From an uncultured Eubacteriales bacterium (GTDB taxonomy: Bacteria > Bacillota > Clostridia > Oscillospirales > Oscillospiraceae): DNA of 30,335 bases. This document shows positions 15,049 through 22,552 of this stretch, piece by piece. Positions within the stretch are counted from its first letter, which is position 1. Every line of letters begins with the position of its first letter. The notes under the pieces were generated by a model, which saw nothing but the letters and a program-made list of their open reading frames with translations, did no database searches and was not told the DNA's origin. The translations under genes were made by a program, and so were the position numbers. The DNA lies in contig URDK01000028.1 in the NCBI GenBank assembly GCA_900546485.1, forward strand, positions 1-30,335, in the 5' to 3' direction.

Positions 15049-15948
15049 TCATTTGGTATCTGCACTGTCCGGCAGCACATCCTTCTGACGCTTGAAGCTT
15101 CCGGCGGTAAAAATGACAAGCCCGGCGATGATGAAACCGAACATGACGAGCTTAGAGGGCGTCGCAGTCTCATTGAGAAAGAGAATGCCGCAGAGGAAAG
15201 AGATCGTTGAACTGGTATACTGCAGGATACCCACCACCTTGAACGGAAGATCGTTGACAACGTAGGTGTAGAGTATCATGGGCGTTGCGGTGACGATGCC
15301 GGAGCAGATGAGCAGCGGTGCGCTGCCCAGGTCTACGGAGGCATATCCGCCCTCGCCGCGGAAGAATATCAGTGAGGCGATCACAGCAAAGGGAGCCAGC
15401 AGCGTCGTTTCCACCGCTATGCTGACTATGGGATCAGCGTTGGCGGCCTTCTTGACCGTGGCGTAAAGCGGCCAGGAAATTGAACAGAGCAGAGCGACCA
15501 GAGGGAAGGAACCGTATTGCACTGTGCTTATCAGTACACCGATAAATGCTACTCCCACGGCGATATACTCGAGCAAATGCCCACGCTCACGGAAGAGTAC
15601 AAGGCCAATTATGAAGATGACCATAGGATTCATGTAGTAACCGAGGGCGGTGTCCAGTACCTGTCCATTTTTTACAGCCCAGTTGAACAGCCCCCAATCC
15701 GCGCAGAGAAAAACCGATGCCGGGACGAGGAATTTCATCAGCTTGCCGTTCCTGAACGTCGCCAGCAGCTCCTTGAGCCGCCCAGTGCAGATGAGGAACA
15801 GCCAGGTGAACACCATGCTCATGACTATCCTCACGCAGAGGACGAACATGGAGTCAAATGTGCCGAGCAGATTCCAATATATCGGCTGCAGGCCCCAAAT
15901 CAGGTAACACAGCAGCAGGGCAAGCAGGGATTTCTTCGTGCGGGACAA
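15049..15948 (-). CDS. DMT-superfamily transporter, RarD-like
   Basis: This 299-aa membrane protein has about ten hydrophobic helices and the DMT/EamA features of RarD: the N-terminal LLCYLIWGLQPIYWNLL, LFNWAVKNGQVLDTALGYYM (about 86-106), and the second-half LQYTSSTISFLCGILFLNE. RarD-like proteins are thought to export metabolites, substrate unknown. No ATG fits; I accept TTG 15948, placed 6 bases after the DUF3048 stop, with GGAAGG overlapping the end of that gene as ribosome site. This implies translational coupling with the DUF3048 lipoprotein gene. The hydrophilic tail (about the last 20 residues) ends after SFKRQKD. Confidence 0.9.
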   Translation of the reverse strand: MSRTKKSLLALLLCYLIWGLQPIYWNLLGTFDSMFVLCVRIVMSMVFTWLFLICTGRLKELLATFRNGKLMKFLVPASVFLCADWGLFNWAVKNGQVLDTALGYYMNPMVIFIIGLVLFRERGHLLEYIAVGVAFIGVLISTVQYGSFPLVALLCSISWPLYATVKKAANADPIVSIAVETTLLAPFAVIASLIFFRGEGGYASVDLGSAPLLICSGIVTATPMILYTYVVNDLPFKVVGILQYTSSTISFLCGILFLNETATPSKLVMFGFIIAGLVIFTAGSFKRQKDVLPDSADTK

Positions 15949-15954
15949 GGGAAA

Positions 15955-17049
15955 TCATCCTTCCTTGACAAAACTTACGGAGGAGCCGGACTCGGGACGT
16001 ATGCCTACATAGGTGGTGCCGATGCCGAGCTCAAGCGGGGTGCCGTCCTTGAGATAGTAGCGGAAAGGCTCAGTGTTGCTCTCGCGCTCCCAGGTTATCT
16101 CCACGCACTTGCCGCCGCAGACGAAGTAACCCTCGCCCGTGCCCGTGGTGCGCACCGACAGGCGGCCGACGTTGTCGATGACGGAGACATCCGTCGTGAG
16201 GAAGAGCAGATTGGTGAAGGTCATCTGCACGCCGGCGTCGTCGTCCATGTACTCGGAGCCGTATTCGTAGGCGTAGTAGAGGCCGTTGTTGTCGTTGTAC
16301 TCAAAGCTGGTGGTCTTGAAGCTGTTGTAGCCGATCTCGGCGTAAGTTGCCTCGTCGGTGCACTGGTCGGCCGCGTCCTCGGAGAAGCTGAGGCCGTAGT
16401 CATAGGCGCCGCCCTCGTGGGTGAGTGAGAAGCCCTCGCCTTCGGCGGCCTCAATGAGCTTTTCGCCGATGCAGAACAGACTATGTTCTAGGCCGTAGTA
16501 CATGCGGTCTGGGTCGCGGTAAAAAGCGCCTTCAACATATGTGCGCAGCACACCGTCAAGGTGGTCGACGTCGTAGCCGCTCATCTCGGTGTAGCTCTCC
16601 TCACTGCCGCCGGCGTGGACGACTATGGCATCATAGGAGATGCCAACGTCAGCGTAGTAGGGGCGGATACTGCGCAGACTGCCTATCTTCTCAACGTCGC
16701 TGATGTCGGTGAAAATGGCCATCATGCGCGTGACGCCGCCCTCGGCGGGTATCTCGTAAATTATCTCAGCGTTGGAGACGCCGCACTGGGGCAGAGCCTG
16801 CTGAATGTTGTTTATCATGATGGCAAAGGGCCGGTTTTCGCTTATGTCCTCCTCCATGGGTTCACCGCTGAGGGGATTGATGTAGGGCAGGGGAGTGGGC
16901 GTAGGCTCCGGCGTCGGCGTGGGTGTCGGAGCGGGCGTGACATCCGAGACGGGGTCGGGCAGACCCGACTGCTCGGGCGGTTCAGAGCCGCAGGCGGCAA
17001 GGGAGAGAAGCATAGCCGCGGCAAGAGCGGCTGAAAGTATCTTTTTCAT
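15955..17049 (-). CDS. DUF3048-domain lipoprotein (YerB-like)
   Basis: The 364-aa protein starts with a lipoprotein signal (MKKILSAALAAAMLLSLAAC), with the lipobox Cys at residue 20. An extended Thr/Pro linker (TPAPTPTPTPEPTPTP) leads into a DUF3048/YerB domain with NPLSGEP, RPFAIMINN, PAEGGVTRMMAIF and SLRSIRPYYADVG. It should be tethered outside the membrane, with the linker crossing the cell wall. The family function is unknown. I use ATG 17049 because the earlier frame start (17085) lies in the promoter and precedes the signal peptide; the ribosome site (GAGG) is weak. The RarD-like gene begins 6 bases after its stop. A predicted promoter lies 36 bases upstream. Confidence 0.92.
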   Translation of the reverse strand: MKKILSAALAAAMLLSLAACGSEPPEQSGLPDPVSDVTPAPTPTPTPEPTPTPLPYINPLSGEPMEEDISENRPFAIMINNIQQALPQCGVSNAEIIYEIPAEGGVTRMMAIFTDISDVEKIGSLRSIRPYYADVGISYDAIVVHAGGSEESYTEMSGYDVDHLDGVLRTYVEGAFYRDPDRMYYGLEHSLFCIGEKLIEAAEGEGFSLTHEGGAYDYGLSFSEDAADQCTDEATYAEIGYNSFKTTSFEYNDNNGLYYAYEYGSEYMDDDAGVQMTFTNLLFLTTDVSVIDNVGRLSVRTTGTGEGYFVCGGKCVEITWERESNTEPFRYYLKDGTPLELGIGTTYVGIRPESGSSVSFVKEG

Positions 17050-17084
17050 AGCAGGAACCTCGCAATGCGGAATATATGAAAACA

Positions 17085-17113
17085 ATAATACTCCGGCCCG
17101 GCCCCGTTGTCAA
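17085..17113 (-). promoter_or_regulatory. Predicted promoter of the DUF3048 lipoprotein gene
   Basis: On the minus strand TTGACA (17108-17113), 17 bases, TATTAT (17085-17090). Its -35 lies on the same bases as the -35 of the divergent UPF0340 promoter. Confidence 0.7.
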
Positions 17114-17135
17114 ACACTCACCGGCGTGGTAGAAT
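17107..17135 (+). promoter_or_regulatory. Predicted promoter of the UPF0340 gene
   Basis: TTGTCA (17107-17112), 17 bases, TAGAAT (17130-17135). The -35 overlaps the divergent promoter by five bases. Confidence 0.65.
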
Positions 17136-17170
17136 AAATCAAAAGCCAAGCGAAATGGAGATGCTGAAAT

Positions 17171-17719
17171 ATGTACGATGAAATAAAGGAACAGGCCCGC
17201 GCGGCCATGCAGGAGCTGCTGGAGCAGGCCGACCCGGCCCGGGGAAGCCTGGTCGTTGTCGGCTGCTCCTCTAGCGAGATCATGGGCAGCCGCATCGGCA
17301 AGGGCAGCACGCCCGAGGCTGCCGAAGCAGTCGTGGAGGCCATTTATCCGCTTATAGAGGAGCACGGGCTCTATCTCGCCGCACAGTGCTGCGAGCACCT
17401 CAACCGCGCGCTGATAGTCGAGCGCGAGGCTGCGGAGAAGTTCGGCTATGAGCCGGTCTGCGTGATCCCCCAGCCCAAGGCGGGCGGCTCCTTTGCCACT
17501 GCCGTTTGGAAGCGCATGAAGGACCCCGTACCCGTTGAGCACGTCCGCGCCTCTGCGGGCATGGACATAGGCTGCACGCTTATAGGCATGCACCTCAAGG
17601 AGGTCGCAGTGCCCCTGCGTCTGGCCGTGAAGCAGATCGGTGAGGCACCGGTAAGCGCCGCGCGTACCCGCCCGAAGCTCATCGGAGGCGTCAGGGCTGT
17701 GTATCCAGGAAAGGTCTGA
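17171..17719 (+). CDS. UPF0340/TIGR01440-family protein (YwlG-like)
   Basis: This 182-aa soluble protein matches the conserved Firmicute UPF0340 family by length and by GSLVVVGCSSSEIMGSRIGK (25-44), QCCEHLNRALIVER (83-96), CVIPQPKAGGSFAT and the late ASAGMDIGCTLIGMHLK. The cysteines in GCSSSE and QCCEHLNRA are typical. The function is unknown; the family is often found near glycine hydroxymethyltransferase and lies alone here. GGAGATG precedes the ATG. The promoter is shared divergently with the DUF3048 gene, and a convergent terminator separates it from secG. Confidence 0.92.
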   Translation: MYDEIKEQARAAMQELLEQADPARGSLVVVGCSSSEIMGSRIGKGSTPEAAEAVVEAIYPLIEEHGLYLAAQCCEHLNRALIVEREAAEKFGYEPVCVIPQPKAGGSFATAVWKRMKDPVPVEHVRASAGMDIGCTLIGMHLKEVAVPLRLAVKQIGEAPVSAARTRPKLIGGVRAVYPGKV

Positions 17720-17722
17720 AAC

Positions 17723-17759
17723 AAAAAAGACCGCTGCACATTGTGCAACGGTCTTTTTT
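17723..17759 (+). terminator. Bidirectional rho-independent terminator
   Basis: AAAAAAGACCG pairs with CGGTCTTTTTT, and an inner TGCAC/GTGCA stem sits above one mismatch. It lies between the convergent UPF0340 and secG genes with A/T runs on both sides, so it can serve both. Confidence 0.93.
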
Positions 17760-17775
17760 ATTGACTTTGAAAAGC

Positions 17776-18003
17776 TCAAACGAAGTGCAGAGCGAGAGTG
17801 AGGACGACGAAAGCAAGACCGACCCACTTGGTGGCCTTAGCGAGCTTGGCGTCCATAGTCTTAGCCTTGCCCTTGGAGAGGAAGGTGTCCGCGCCGCCGG
17901 CTATGGCGCCGGAAAGGCCGGAACGCTTGCCGGACTGGAAGAGGACGATGACCGTGACTGCGAGTGCGGAGAGGAGCTGCAGAATCGTGAGAGCGATGTA
18001 CAT
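17776..18003 (-). CDS. secG: Preprotein translocase subunit SecG
   Basis: SecG is the small accessory subunit of the SecYEG translocon in the cytoplasmic membrane. The 75-aa product has two hydrophobic helices (about 4-22 and 58-74) flanking a polar Gly/Ser/Lys loop with the family motif VIVLFQSGKRSGLSGAIAGG. The length is typical for Firmicutes (about 75). AAAGGA precedes the ATG. In many genomes secG sits next to rnr or smpB; here it stands alone between terminators, with its own promoter. Confidence 0.93.
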   Translation of the reverse strand: MYIALTILQLLSALAVTVIVLFQSGKRSGLSGAIAGGADTFLSKGKAKTMDAKLAKATKWVGLAFVVLTLALHFV

Positions 18004-18057
18004 TTAAATTCAATCCTTTCGGTATCGTAAACACTTATCGCAAAAGAGTGCTTAGAT

Positions 18058-18086
18058 ACTATACCACACCATATTGCGGTTTTCAA
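18058..18086 (-). promoter_or_regulatory. Predicted promoter of secG
   Basis: On the minus strand TTGAAA (18081-18086), 17 bases, TATAGT (18058-18063). A 5' leader of roughly 50 nt follows. Confidence 0.7.
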
Positions 18087-18119
18087 GCAGAATTTTTCCC
18101 AAATGCAAGGTTTTCTCAC

Positions 18120-18155
18120 AAAAAATGCGTTGCGCCCCGGCGAAGGCCGGGGCGC
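18120..18155 (-). terminator. Rho-independent terminator of the small lipoprotein gene
   Basis: GCGCCCCGGC pairs with GCCGGGGCGC around a 4-nt loop (CTTC on the minus strand), followed by a run of six Ts in the read direction. Confidence 0.9.
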
Positions 18156-18162
18156 TGGCGAT

Positions 18163-18369
18163 TTACGCGTTCGCTGAGGGCATTGCGGAAGTCTCGGGCA
18201 TGGTCGAGGTGCTCACATCAGTAGTGGGCACAGGCTTGGGCGTTGCGGTTACCTTGGCGGTGACGTCGGCGGGTTTATCCGTAATAACGCCGTCGTCAGT
18301 CCTGGCGCAGCCCGAGAGCACGCACACAAGCGCCACAGCACTCAGGAAACAGGCAAGCAGCTTCTTCAT
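18163..18369 (-). CDS. Small lipoprotein, unknown function
   Basis: The 68-aa product begins with a lipoprotein signal peptide (MKKLLACFLSAVALVCVLSG then C), lipobox LSGC, leaving a mature peptide of about 43 residues rich in Thr, Pro, Ala and Val (TATPKPVPTT). AAGGAGATAGCT precedes the ATG at 18369; the in-frame ATG 15 bases earlier overlaps that site. It has its own strong terminator. I do not recognise a family. The low-complexity tail resembles the linkers of the nearby DUF3048 lipoprotein and CapA protein, so it might be a remnant or a stand-alone surface peptide. Confidence 0.75.
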   Translation of the reverse strand: MKKLLACFLSAVALVCVLSGCARTDDGVITDKPADVTAKVTATPKPVPTTDVSTSTMPETSAMPSANA

Positions 18370-18428
18370 AGCTATCTCCTTCACAAAAAGTTTACGACAA
18401 TATGATGCTCTTTTTCGAGAAAATTATG

Positions 18429-18456
18429 TTGCAATTTTTAAAAAATCATATAATAT
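18429..18456 (+). promoter_or_regulatory. Predicted promoter of the rubrerythrin gene
   Basis: TTGCAA (18429-18434), 16 bases, TAATAT (18451-18456); TATAAT overlaps at 18449-18454. TTAGTG (18469-18474) and CACTAA (18483-18488) form a 6-bp dyad touching the AAGGAGG ribosome site. No classical PerR box is seen. Confidence 0.55.
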
Positions 18457-18502
18457 AGGTGTGCACAGTTAGTGCCATAAAACACTAAGGAGGAATAATA
18501 TA

Positions 18503-19042
18503 ATGGAGCTTAAGGACAGCAAGACTTTTCAGAACCTCGCAACTGCCTTCGCGGGAGAGTCTCAGGCCCGTGTTAAATATGAGTTTTACGCCTCTCAGGC
18601 CAAGAAGGACGGCTATGAGCAGATAGCGGCTTTCTTTGCCGAGACTTCCGGCAATGAGAAGGAGCATGCGAAGCTCTGGTACAAGCACATGGCAGGCGGC
18701 AAGGTCGGTCCCACCACCGAGAACCTGAAGCTGGCTGCTGACGGTGAGAACTACGAGTGGACTGATATGTACGCCGAGTTCGCCAAGGTCGCTCACGAGG
18801 AGGGCTTTGAGGCCATCGCCAAGCAGATGGAGGGCGTTGCCGCCATCGAGAAGCAGCACGAGGAGCGTTATCGCGCCCTGCTCAAGAACATTGAGGATGC
18901 TCAGGTGTTCACCCGTGTCGGAGAGCAGGTATGGATCTGCCGTAACTGCGGCCACGTCCACGTCGGCCCCAGCGCCCCCGTCGTATGCCCCGTCTGCGCC
19001 CATCCCCAGGCTTACTTCGAGCTGCGCTGCCAGAATTATTGA
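18503..19042 (+). CDS. rbr: Rubrerythrin
   Basis: Rubrerythrin reduces hydrogen peroxide in anaerobes using a diiron site fed by a rubredoxin-like iron. The 179-aa protein has the four-helix ferritin-like domain with AFAGESQARVKYEFYA (E19), NEKEH (E52, H55), an EF-x-K-x-A-x-EEGFEAIA region (E92, E99/E100) and AAIEKQHEERY (H119). A C-terminal rubredoxin domain follows, with C146-x2-C149 and C162-x2-C165. AAGGAGG is perfectly placed. It appears monocistronic, between its promoter and a terminator. Confidence 0.97.
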   Translation: MELKDSKTFQNLATAFAGESQARVKYEFYASQAKKDGYEQIAAFFAETSGNEKEHAKLWYKHMAGGKVGPTTENLKLAADGENYEWTDMYAEFAKVAHEEGFEAIAKQMEGVAAIEKQHEERYRALLKNIEDAQVFTRVGEQVWICRNCGHVHVGPSAPVVCPVCAHPQAYFELRCQNY

Positions 19043-19054
19043 TCACGTCAAACC

Positions 19055-19089
19055 AAAAACCGGCATGGCCACAGGCCATGCCGGTTTTT
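19055..19089 (+). terminator. Rho-independent terminator, probably bidirectional
   Basis: A 16-bp perfect stem AAAAACCGGCATGGCC / GGCCATGCCGGTTTTT with a 3-nt loop lies between the convergent rubrerythrin and CapA genes. T tracts on both strands fit use in both directions. Confidence 0.94.
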
Positions 19090-19108
19090 ATTTTTGATTT
19101 GCTTAATA

Positions 19109-20497
19109 TTACTCTGCGGCGTCGGCAGTATCCTCAGCGTCCGGGGTGTTCTCGACAGCAGGGGTGGCCTCGGCGTCGGCAGTGTCGCCGGCGGCCGCAT
19201 CCTTGACGGCGGAATCGAGCTCTTCGCCGAAGAACTCGTGCACGGCGTCCAGGGCGTTCTTCATGTCGCGGTACACCTCGTCGGTGATGAAGTCCCAGGG
19301 GTTGCCGGACTCGTAGGAGTTGATGGCTGCGTGCAGGTCGACCATGCGGTAGTGCCAGCCGTAGTCGTTGATGCCGTAATCGTAGAGATCAGCCATGTAG
19401 ATTGGTTTGTAGCTGACGTCGGAGATCCAAGTCTCACCGGTGTCGGTGTCCTTGGTGAGCTCGATGTTCACCAGGGCGGAGATATCGGTGTATTCGTCGT
19501 TCTGGCAGGAGAGCATATTGCCCAGGCTGTAGCAGATGAAGCCGGTGCGCTCGTTGCCGTCGGCATCCTTGACGGTGCGCAGCTCCATGGGCTGGGGCAC
19601 ACGGCAGTGGCCGCCTATGATGATGTCGGCGCCATTTTCAAAGAGGTAGTCGGCTATCTCGTACTGCTGCTCTGTCGGCTGGGTGGCAAACTCCGTGCCC
19701 CAGGACATGAACACGAACACTATGTCGGCGCCAGCCTCTTTTGCGGCTGCCAGATCGTTCTGCATCAGCTCGTAGTCCACATCGCTACCGCCGCTGAGAT
19801 AGTCCGTGGTGCATATGCTTGCCGCGTACTCAAATCCGGCTACGGGGACGCTGTTGGTGTCGCAGGTGTAGGCGAGGAAGGCGACGTTGATGCCGTTGAT
19901 GTCGGCCATGAAGCGGTTGCCGCTCTCATCGCGTTCTTCCTGCGTGCGGTAGGTGCCGACATGATCGAGACCCGCAGCGTCAAGCGTGTCGAGCGTGTAG
20001 TCAATACCATCCTTGTAGGAATCGACACAATGGCTGGTTGCGGTGTTCACAAGATTGAAGCCCACCTCAGCGATAGACGTGGCCAGATCGGTAGGGGACT
20101 TGAAAAGGGGATAGGCGGTATAGTTGCTGCCCTCGGAGAAGGTGGTAACGAGGGAGCAGACGGAGTAATCCGCCTCAGCTATGAAGTCCTTGAGTATGCC
20201 GAATATGGGGACGTAGTCATAACCGGTATCGCCCGCAGCCTCACCGTTCAGACCCGTGTGCATGACGATGTCGCCGCCGACGGCAAGCGTGCTCGTAACG
20301 GTATTTACGTGTTCAGGCGTTTCGTCCGGCTCAGCTTCAGGCTCATCCGACGGCGAGGCCGTCCCCGCAACTACCGGAGGGGGAGTTACCTCGGCCTTTT
20401 CAGCAGGTTTAAAAAGAGAAGCTATCACGATAGCGGCAATCACAAGCACGATAGCCGCTGCAACAGTGATAAGCACGATTTTCAGCTTTTTGTTCAT
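19109..20497 (-). CDS. CapA/PgsA-family surface protein
   Basis: This 462-aa protein has an N-terminal membrane anchor (about residues 6-28), a Pro/Glu linker (PSDEPEAEPDETPEH), and then a PGA_cap metallophosphoesterase-like domain: LAVGGDIVMHTGLNGE, CSLVTTFSEG (where typical members have a N-L-E motif), and the late ADIIIGGHCRVPQPMELR (GGHxxxxQ; typical members have GxHPHVxQ). These variations at expected sites suggest a divergent member. The C-terminus is an acidic Ala/Asp/Glu/Thr low-complexity tail of about 28 residues. CapA/PgsA proteins function in polyglutamate capsule synthesis or other envelope roles; no capB/capC is nearby. GGAGG precedes the ATG and a promoter lies upstream. Confidence 0.88.
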   Translation of the reverse strand: MNKKLKIVLITVAAAIVLVIAAIVIASLFKPAEKAEVTPPPVVAGTASPSDEPEAEPDETPEHVNTVTSTLAVGGDIVMHTGLNGEAAGDTGYDYVPIFGILKDFIAEADYSVCSLVTTFSEGSNYTAYPLFKSPTDLATSIAEVGFNLVNTATSHCVDSYKDGIDYTLDTLDAAGLDHVGTYRTQEERDESGNRFMADINGINVAFLAYTCDTNSVPVAGFEYAASICTTDYLSGGSDVDYELMQNDLAAAKEAGADIVFVFMSWGTEFATQPTEQQYEIADYLFENGADIIIGGHCRVPQPMELRTVKDADGNERTGFICYSLGNMLSCQNDEYTDISALVNIELTKDTDTGETWISDVSYKPIYMADLYDYGINDYGWHYRMVDLHAAINSYESGNPWDFITDEVYRDMKNALDAVHEFFGEELDSAVKDAAAGDTADAEATPAVENTPDAEDTADAAE

Positions 20498-20538
20498 ATC
20501 AGACCTCCATGCGCCGCCTGGCGCGGTATACAGCTAAA

Positions 20539-20567
20539 TAATGATAGCATAAGGCGAGTGGAATTGC
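20539..20567 (-). promoter_or_regulatory. Predicted promoter of the capA-like gene
   Basis: On the minus strand TTGCAA (20562-20567), 17 bases, TATCAT (20539-20544). Confidence 0.6.
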
Positions 20568-20593
20568 AAATTTTTTGATATAAGAGATATAAG

Positions 20594-20622
20594 TTGAAGG
20601 CGGCGCCGCGGCGTGATACAAT
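20594..20622 (+). promoter_or_regulatory. Predicted promoter of rlmD, giving a leaderless start
   Basis: TTGAAG (20594-20599), 17 bases, TACAAT (20617-20622). Seven bases beyond the -10 is the A of the ATG at 20629. No Shine-Dalgarno sequence is seen before the ATG. Confidence 0.55.
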
Positions 20623-20628
20623 GCCCAC

Positions 20629-22257
20629 ATGGACGATTTGAAGAAAAACGAGATATATGAGACCGTCATAACCGGCCTGACCTCTGAGGGCGCAGGCGTG
20701 TGCCGCATAGGAGGCAGGGCTGTGTTTGTGCCGCGCGCTCTGCCGGGCGAGACCTGGCGTGTGCGCGTTGTAAAGGTGACAAAGACCGTGGTCTATGGCA
20801 GGGGAGAGAAGTGCCTGTCCGCCTCTCCTGAGCGTACCGAGCCGGATTGCCCGAATTTCGGACGCTGCGGCGGCTGCAACCTGATGCACATGAGCTATGC
20901 AGCGGAGCTTCAGATGAAGCTCGACCGCGTGAACGACGCACTCAGGCGCATAGGCGGGACCGATGTGCGCGCGGAGCGCATTCTCGGCTCAGAGTGCGTT
21001 GAGGGATACCGGAACAAGGCCATCTACGCCGTCGGCGAGGGCGAAAACGGCCCCGTTGCCGGTTTCTACCGCAGCGGCAGTCACAATATCATACCCGCGC
21101 CAGATTGCCTGCTCCAATCGGACGAGGCGTCAAAATGTGCCGGGGCTGTGATCGACTGGATGCGCACAAACGGCGTCGATGCCTGGAACGGCAGAAGCGG
21201 CACAGTGCGGCATGTGTATACGAGACGAGCACGTGACGGTTCGGCGCTTTGCTGCGTTGTGACCGGGAAAAGACTGAGCGCTGCGCTGGCACGCTCACTT
21301 ACGGAGGATCTTCGCAAGACCTGCCCGAAGCTCACAGGCATAGTAGAGTGTGTGAACCGGACGGAGGGCAATACGGTGCTGAGCGGAGAATTCCGCACGC
21401 TCTGGGGCTCAGGGGTGCTGAGAGACAGGCTGTGCGGCTTTGAATTCGAGCTCGCGCCGCAGGCGTTCTATCAGATAAACCCTCCCCAGGCCGAGCGGCT
21501 GTATGCCCAGGCGCTTGAGTACGCCCTTCCGGAGCACGGCGGTACGGTGCTCGACCTGTACTGCGGCGCCGGTACGATAAGCCTGTGCCTGTCTCAGAGG
21601 GCAGGGTGCGTGATAGGCGCGGAAATAGTGCCGCAGGCGGTAGAAAATGCGCGCGCCAACGCCGAACGGAACGGCGTGACGAACGCGGAATTCATCTGCG
21701 CCGACGCCGGTGAGGCGGCAAAGGCTCTCAAGGCGCGCGGGATCAGCCCGGATGCCATAGTCGTAGATCCGCCACGCAAGGGCATGGACGCCCCAGCGCT
21801 GGAGGCAATAGCGTCTATGCGGCCGCGCCGCCTGGTATATGTCTCCTGCGACCCCGCCACTCTGGCCCGCGACATAGCCCGTCTCCGCCCCCTGGGCTAT
21901 GAGGCCGACAGGGCCCTCGCGGTGGACATGTTCCCGAGAACCGCGCACGTTGAGACGGTTGTACTTTTGTCCAAACTCAATACCAAGCAGCATATCGAGG
22001 TGGAGCTGAATCTGGACGAGCTGGATTTGACATCGGCGGAGAGCAAAGCCACCTATGATGAGATCAAAGCGTATGTGCTGGAGCATACCGGTCTGAAAGT
22101 CAGCCACCTTTATATCGCCCAGGTCAAACAGAAGTATGGCATTATCGAGCGGGAAAACTATAATAAACCGAAGTCTGAGAATTCCAGACAGCCGAAATGC
22201 CCGCCGGAAAAGGAAGCGGCGATTACAGATGCGCTGAAGTATTTTGGTATGATCTAA
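20629..22257 (+). CDS. rlmD: 23S rRNA (uracil-5)-methyltransferase RlmD with extra C-terminal tail
   Basis: This SAM-dependent methyltransferase makes m5U in 23S rRNA. The TRAM domain (about 1-60) is followed by [4Fe-4S] cysteines C74, C80, C83 and C160, the SAM loop LDLYCGAGTI (308-317), VVDPPRKGMD (378-387) and the catalytic YVSCDPATLARD (C407). The normal RlmD end is HVETVVLLSKL (440-450). Here about 92 more residues follow, giving 542 aa against about 450 for most members. The tail includes KQKYGIIERENYNKPKS and shows different Ile codon use from the core. From memory, a similar tail occurs on some clostridial RlmD proteins. The gene has no ribosome site and its promoter predicts a leaderless mRNA. 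The family could also be named RumA; U747/U1939 specificity is not determined. Confidence 0.93.
   Translation: MDDLKKNEIYETVITGLTSEGAGVCRIGGRAVFVPRALPGETWRVRVVKVTKTVVYGRGEKCLSASPERTEPDCPNFGRCGGCNLMHMSYAAELQMKLDRVNDALRRIGGTDVRAERILGSECVEGYRNKAIYAVGEGENGPVAGFYRSGSHNIIPAPDCLLQSDEASKCAGAVIDWMRTNGVDAWNGRSGTVRHVYTRRARDGSALCCVVTGKRLSAALARSLTEDLRKTCPKLTGIVECVNRTEGNTVLSGEFRTLWGSGVLRDRLCGFEFELAPQAFYQINPPQAERLYAQALEYALPEHGGTVLDLYCGAGTISLCLSQRAGCVIGAEIVPQAVENARANAERNGVTNAEFICADAGEAAKALKARGISPDAIVVDPPRKGMDAPALEAIASMRPRRLVYVSCDPATLARDIARLRPLGYEADRALAVDMFPRTAHVETVVLLSKLNTKQHIEVELNLDELDLTSAESKATYDEIKAYVLEHTGLKVSHLYIAQVKQKYGIIERENYNKPKSENSRQPKCPPEKEAAITDALKYFGMI
21979..22257 (+). other. Non-canonical 3' extension of rlmD, possible integration junction
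   Basis: Residues 451-542 of RlmD are encoded here. Relative to the core, GC drops to roughly half and isoleucine is written ATC/ATT with no ATA, although ATA is frequent in the preceding 1.3 kb. The AT-richer island begins right after the stop. The 3' end of rumA/rlmD is a known insertion point for some integrative conjugative elements, so the extension may be element-borne. No matching direct repeat of the junction was found downstream in the window. Confidence 0.5.
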
Positions 22258-22297
22258 GGAATTCTGGAGTATTAGCTAAACGATTAACAGAATCTGT

Positions 22298-22341
22298 AGA
22301 AGCGGCCACCGATTGTTCAATAGTCGATGGCCGCTTCTTTT
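22298..22341 (+). terminator. Rho-independent terminator after rlmD
   Basis: AGAAGCGGCCA (22298-22308) pairs with TGGCCGCTTCT (22328-22338) around a 19-nt loop with an inner CGA/TCG stem, followed by TTTT. Confidence 0.85.
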
Positions 22342-22469
22342 GCTATCAGGAAAACAGAACACAATTTTGATTGTCTCTATTTGATTAAGTTTATCACCGC
22401 CTAACCGATAACAAAAAGAACAGATATTAGATTTGTGAACACAAAATAAAATTTGCATTTATGAATATT

Positions 22470-22514
22470 AAATTCGCTAAATAAGTGGAGAGGTTTGCGA
22501 ATTTGTGTTATAAT
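22470..22514 (+). promoter_or_regulatory. Promoter with overlapping operator dyad before the XRE/hsd operon
   Basis: A perfect TATAAT is at 22509-22514 with a weak -35 TGGAGA (22486-22491). AAATTCGC (22470-22477) and GCGAATTT (22497-22504) form an 8-bp perfect inverted repeat centred on the -35. This arrangement fits repression by the XRE protein encoded just downstream. The remainder of 22342-22552 is AT-rich with no gene seen. Confidence 0.55.
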
Positions 22515-22552
22515 ATAAAAAACATTCACGAAATTAACTGGGAGGGCTTCCG

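Noticed and set aside
19094..20578. Long plus-strand open frame (494 codons) opposite the CapA-like gene
   Set aside because: It is valine/glycine-rich antisense composition and runs through the rubrerythrin terminator. The minus strand encodes a signal-anchored CapA-family protein.
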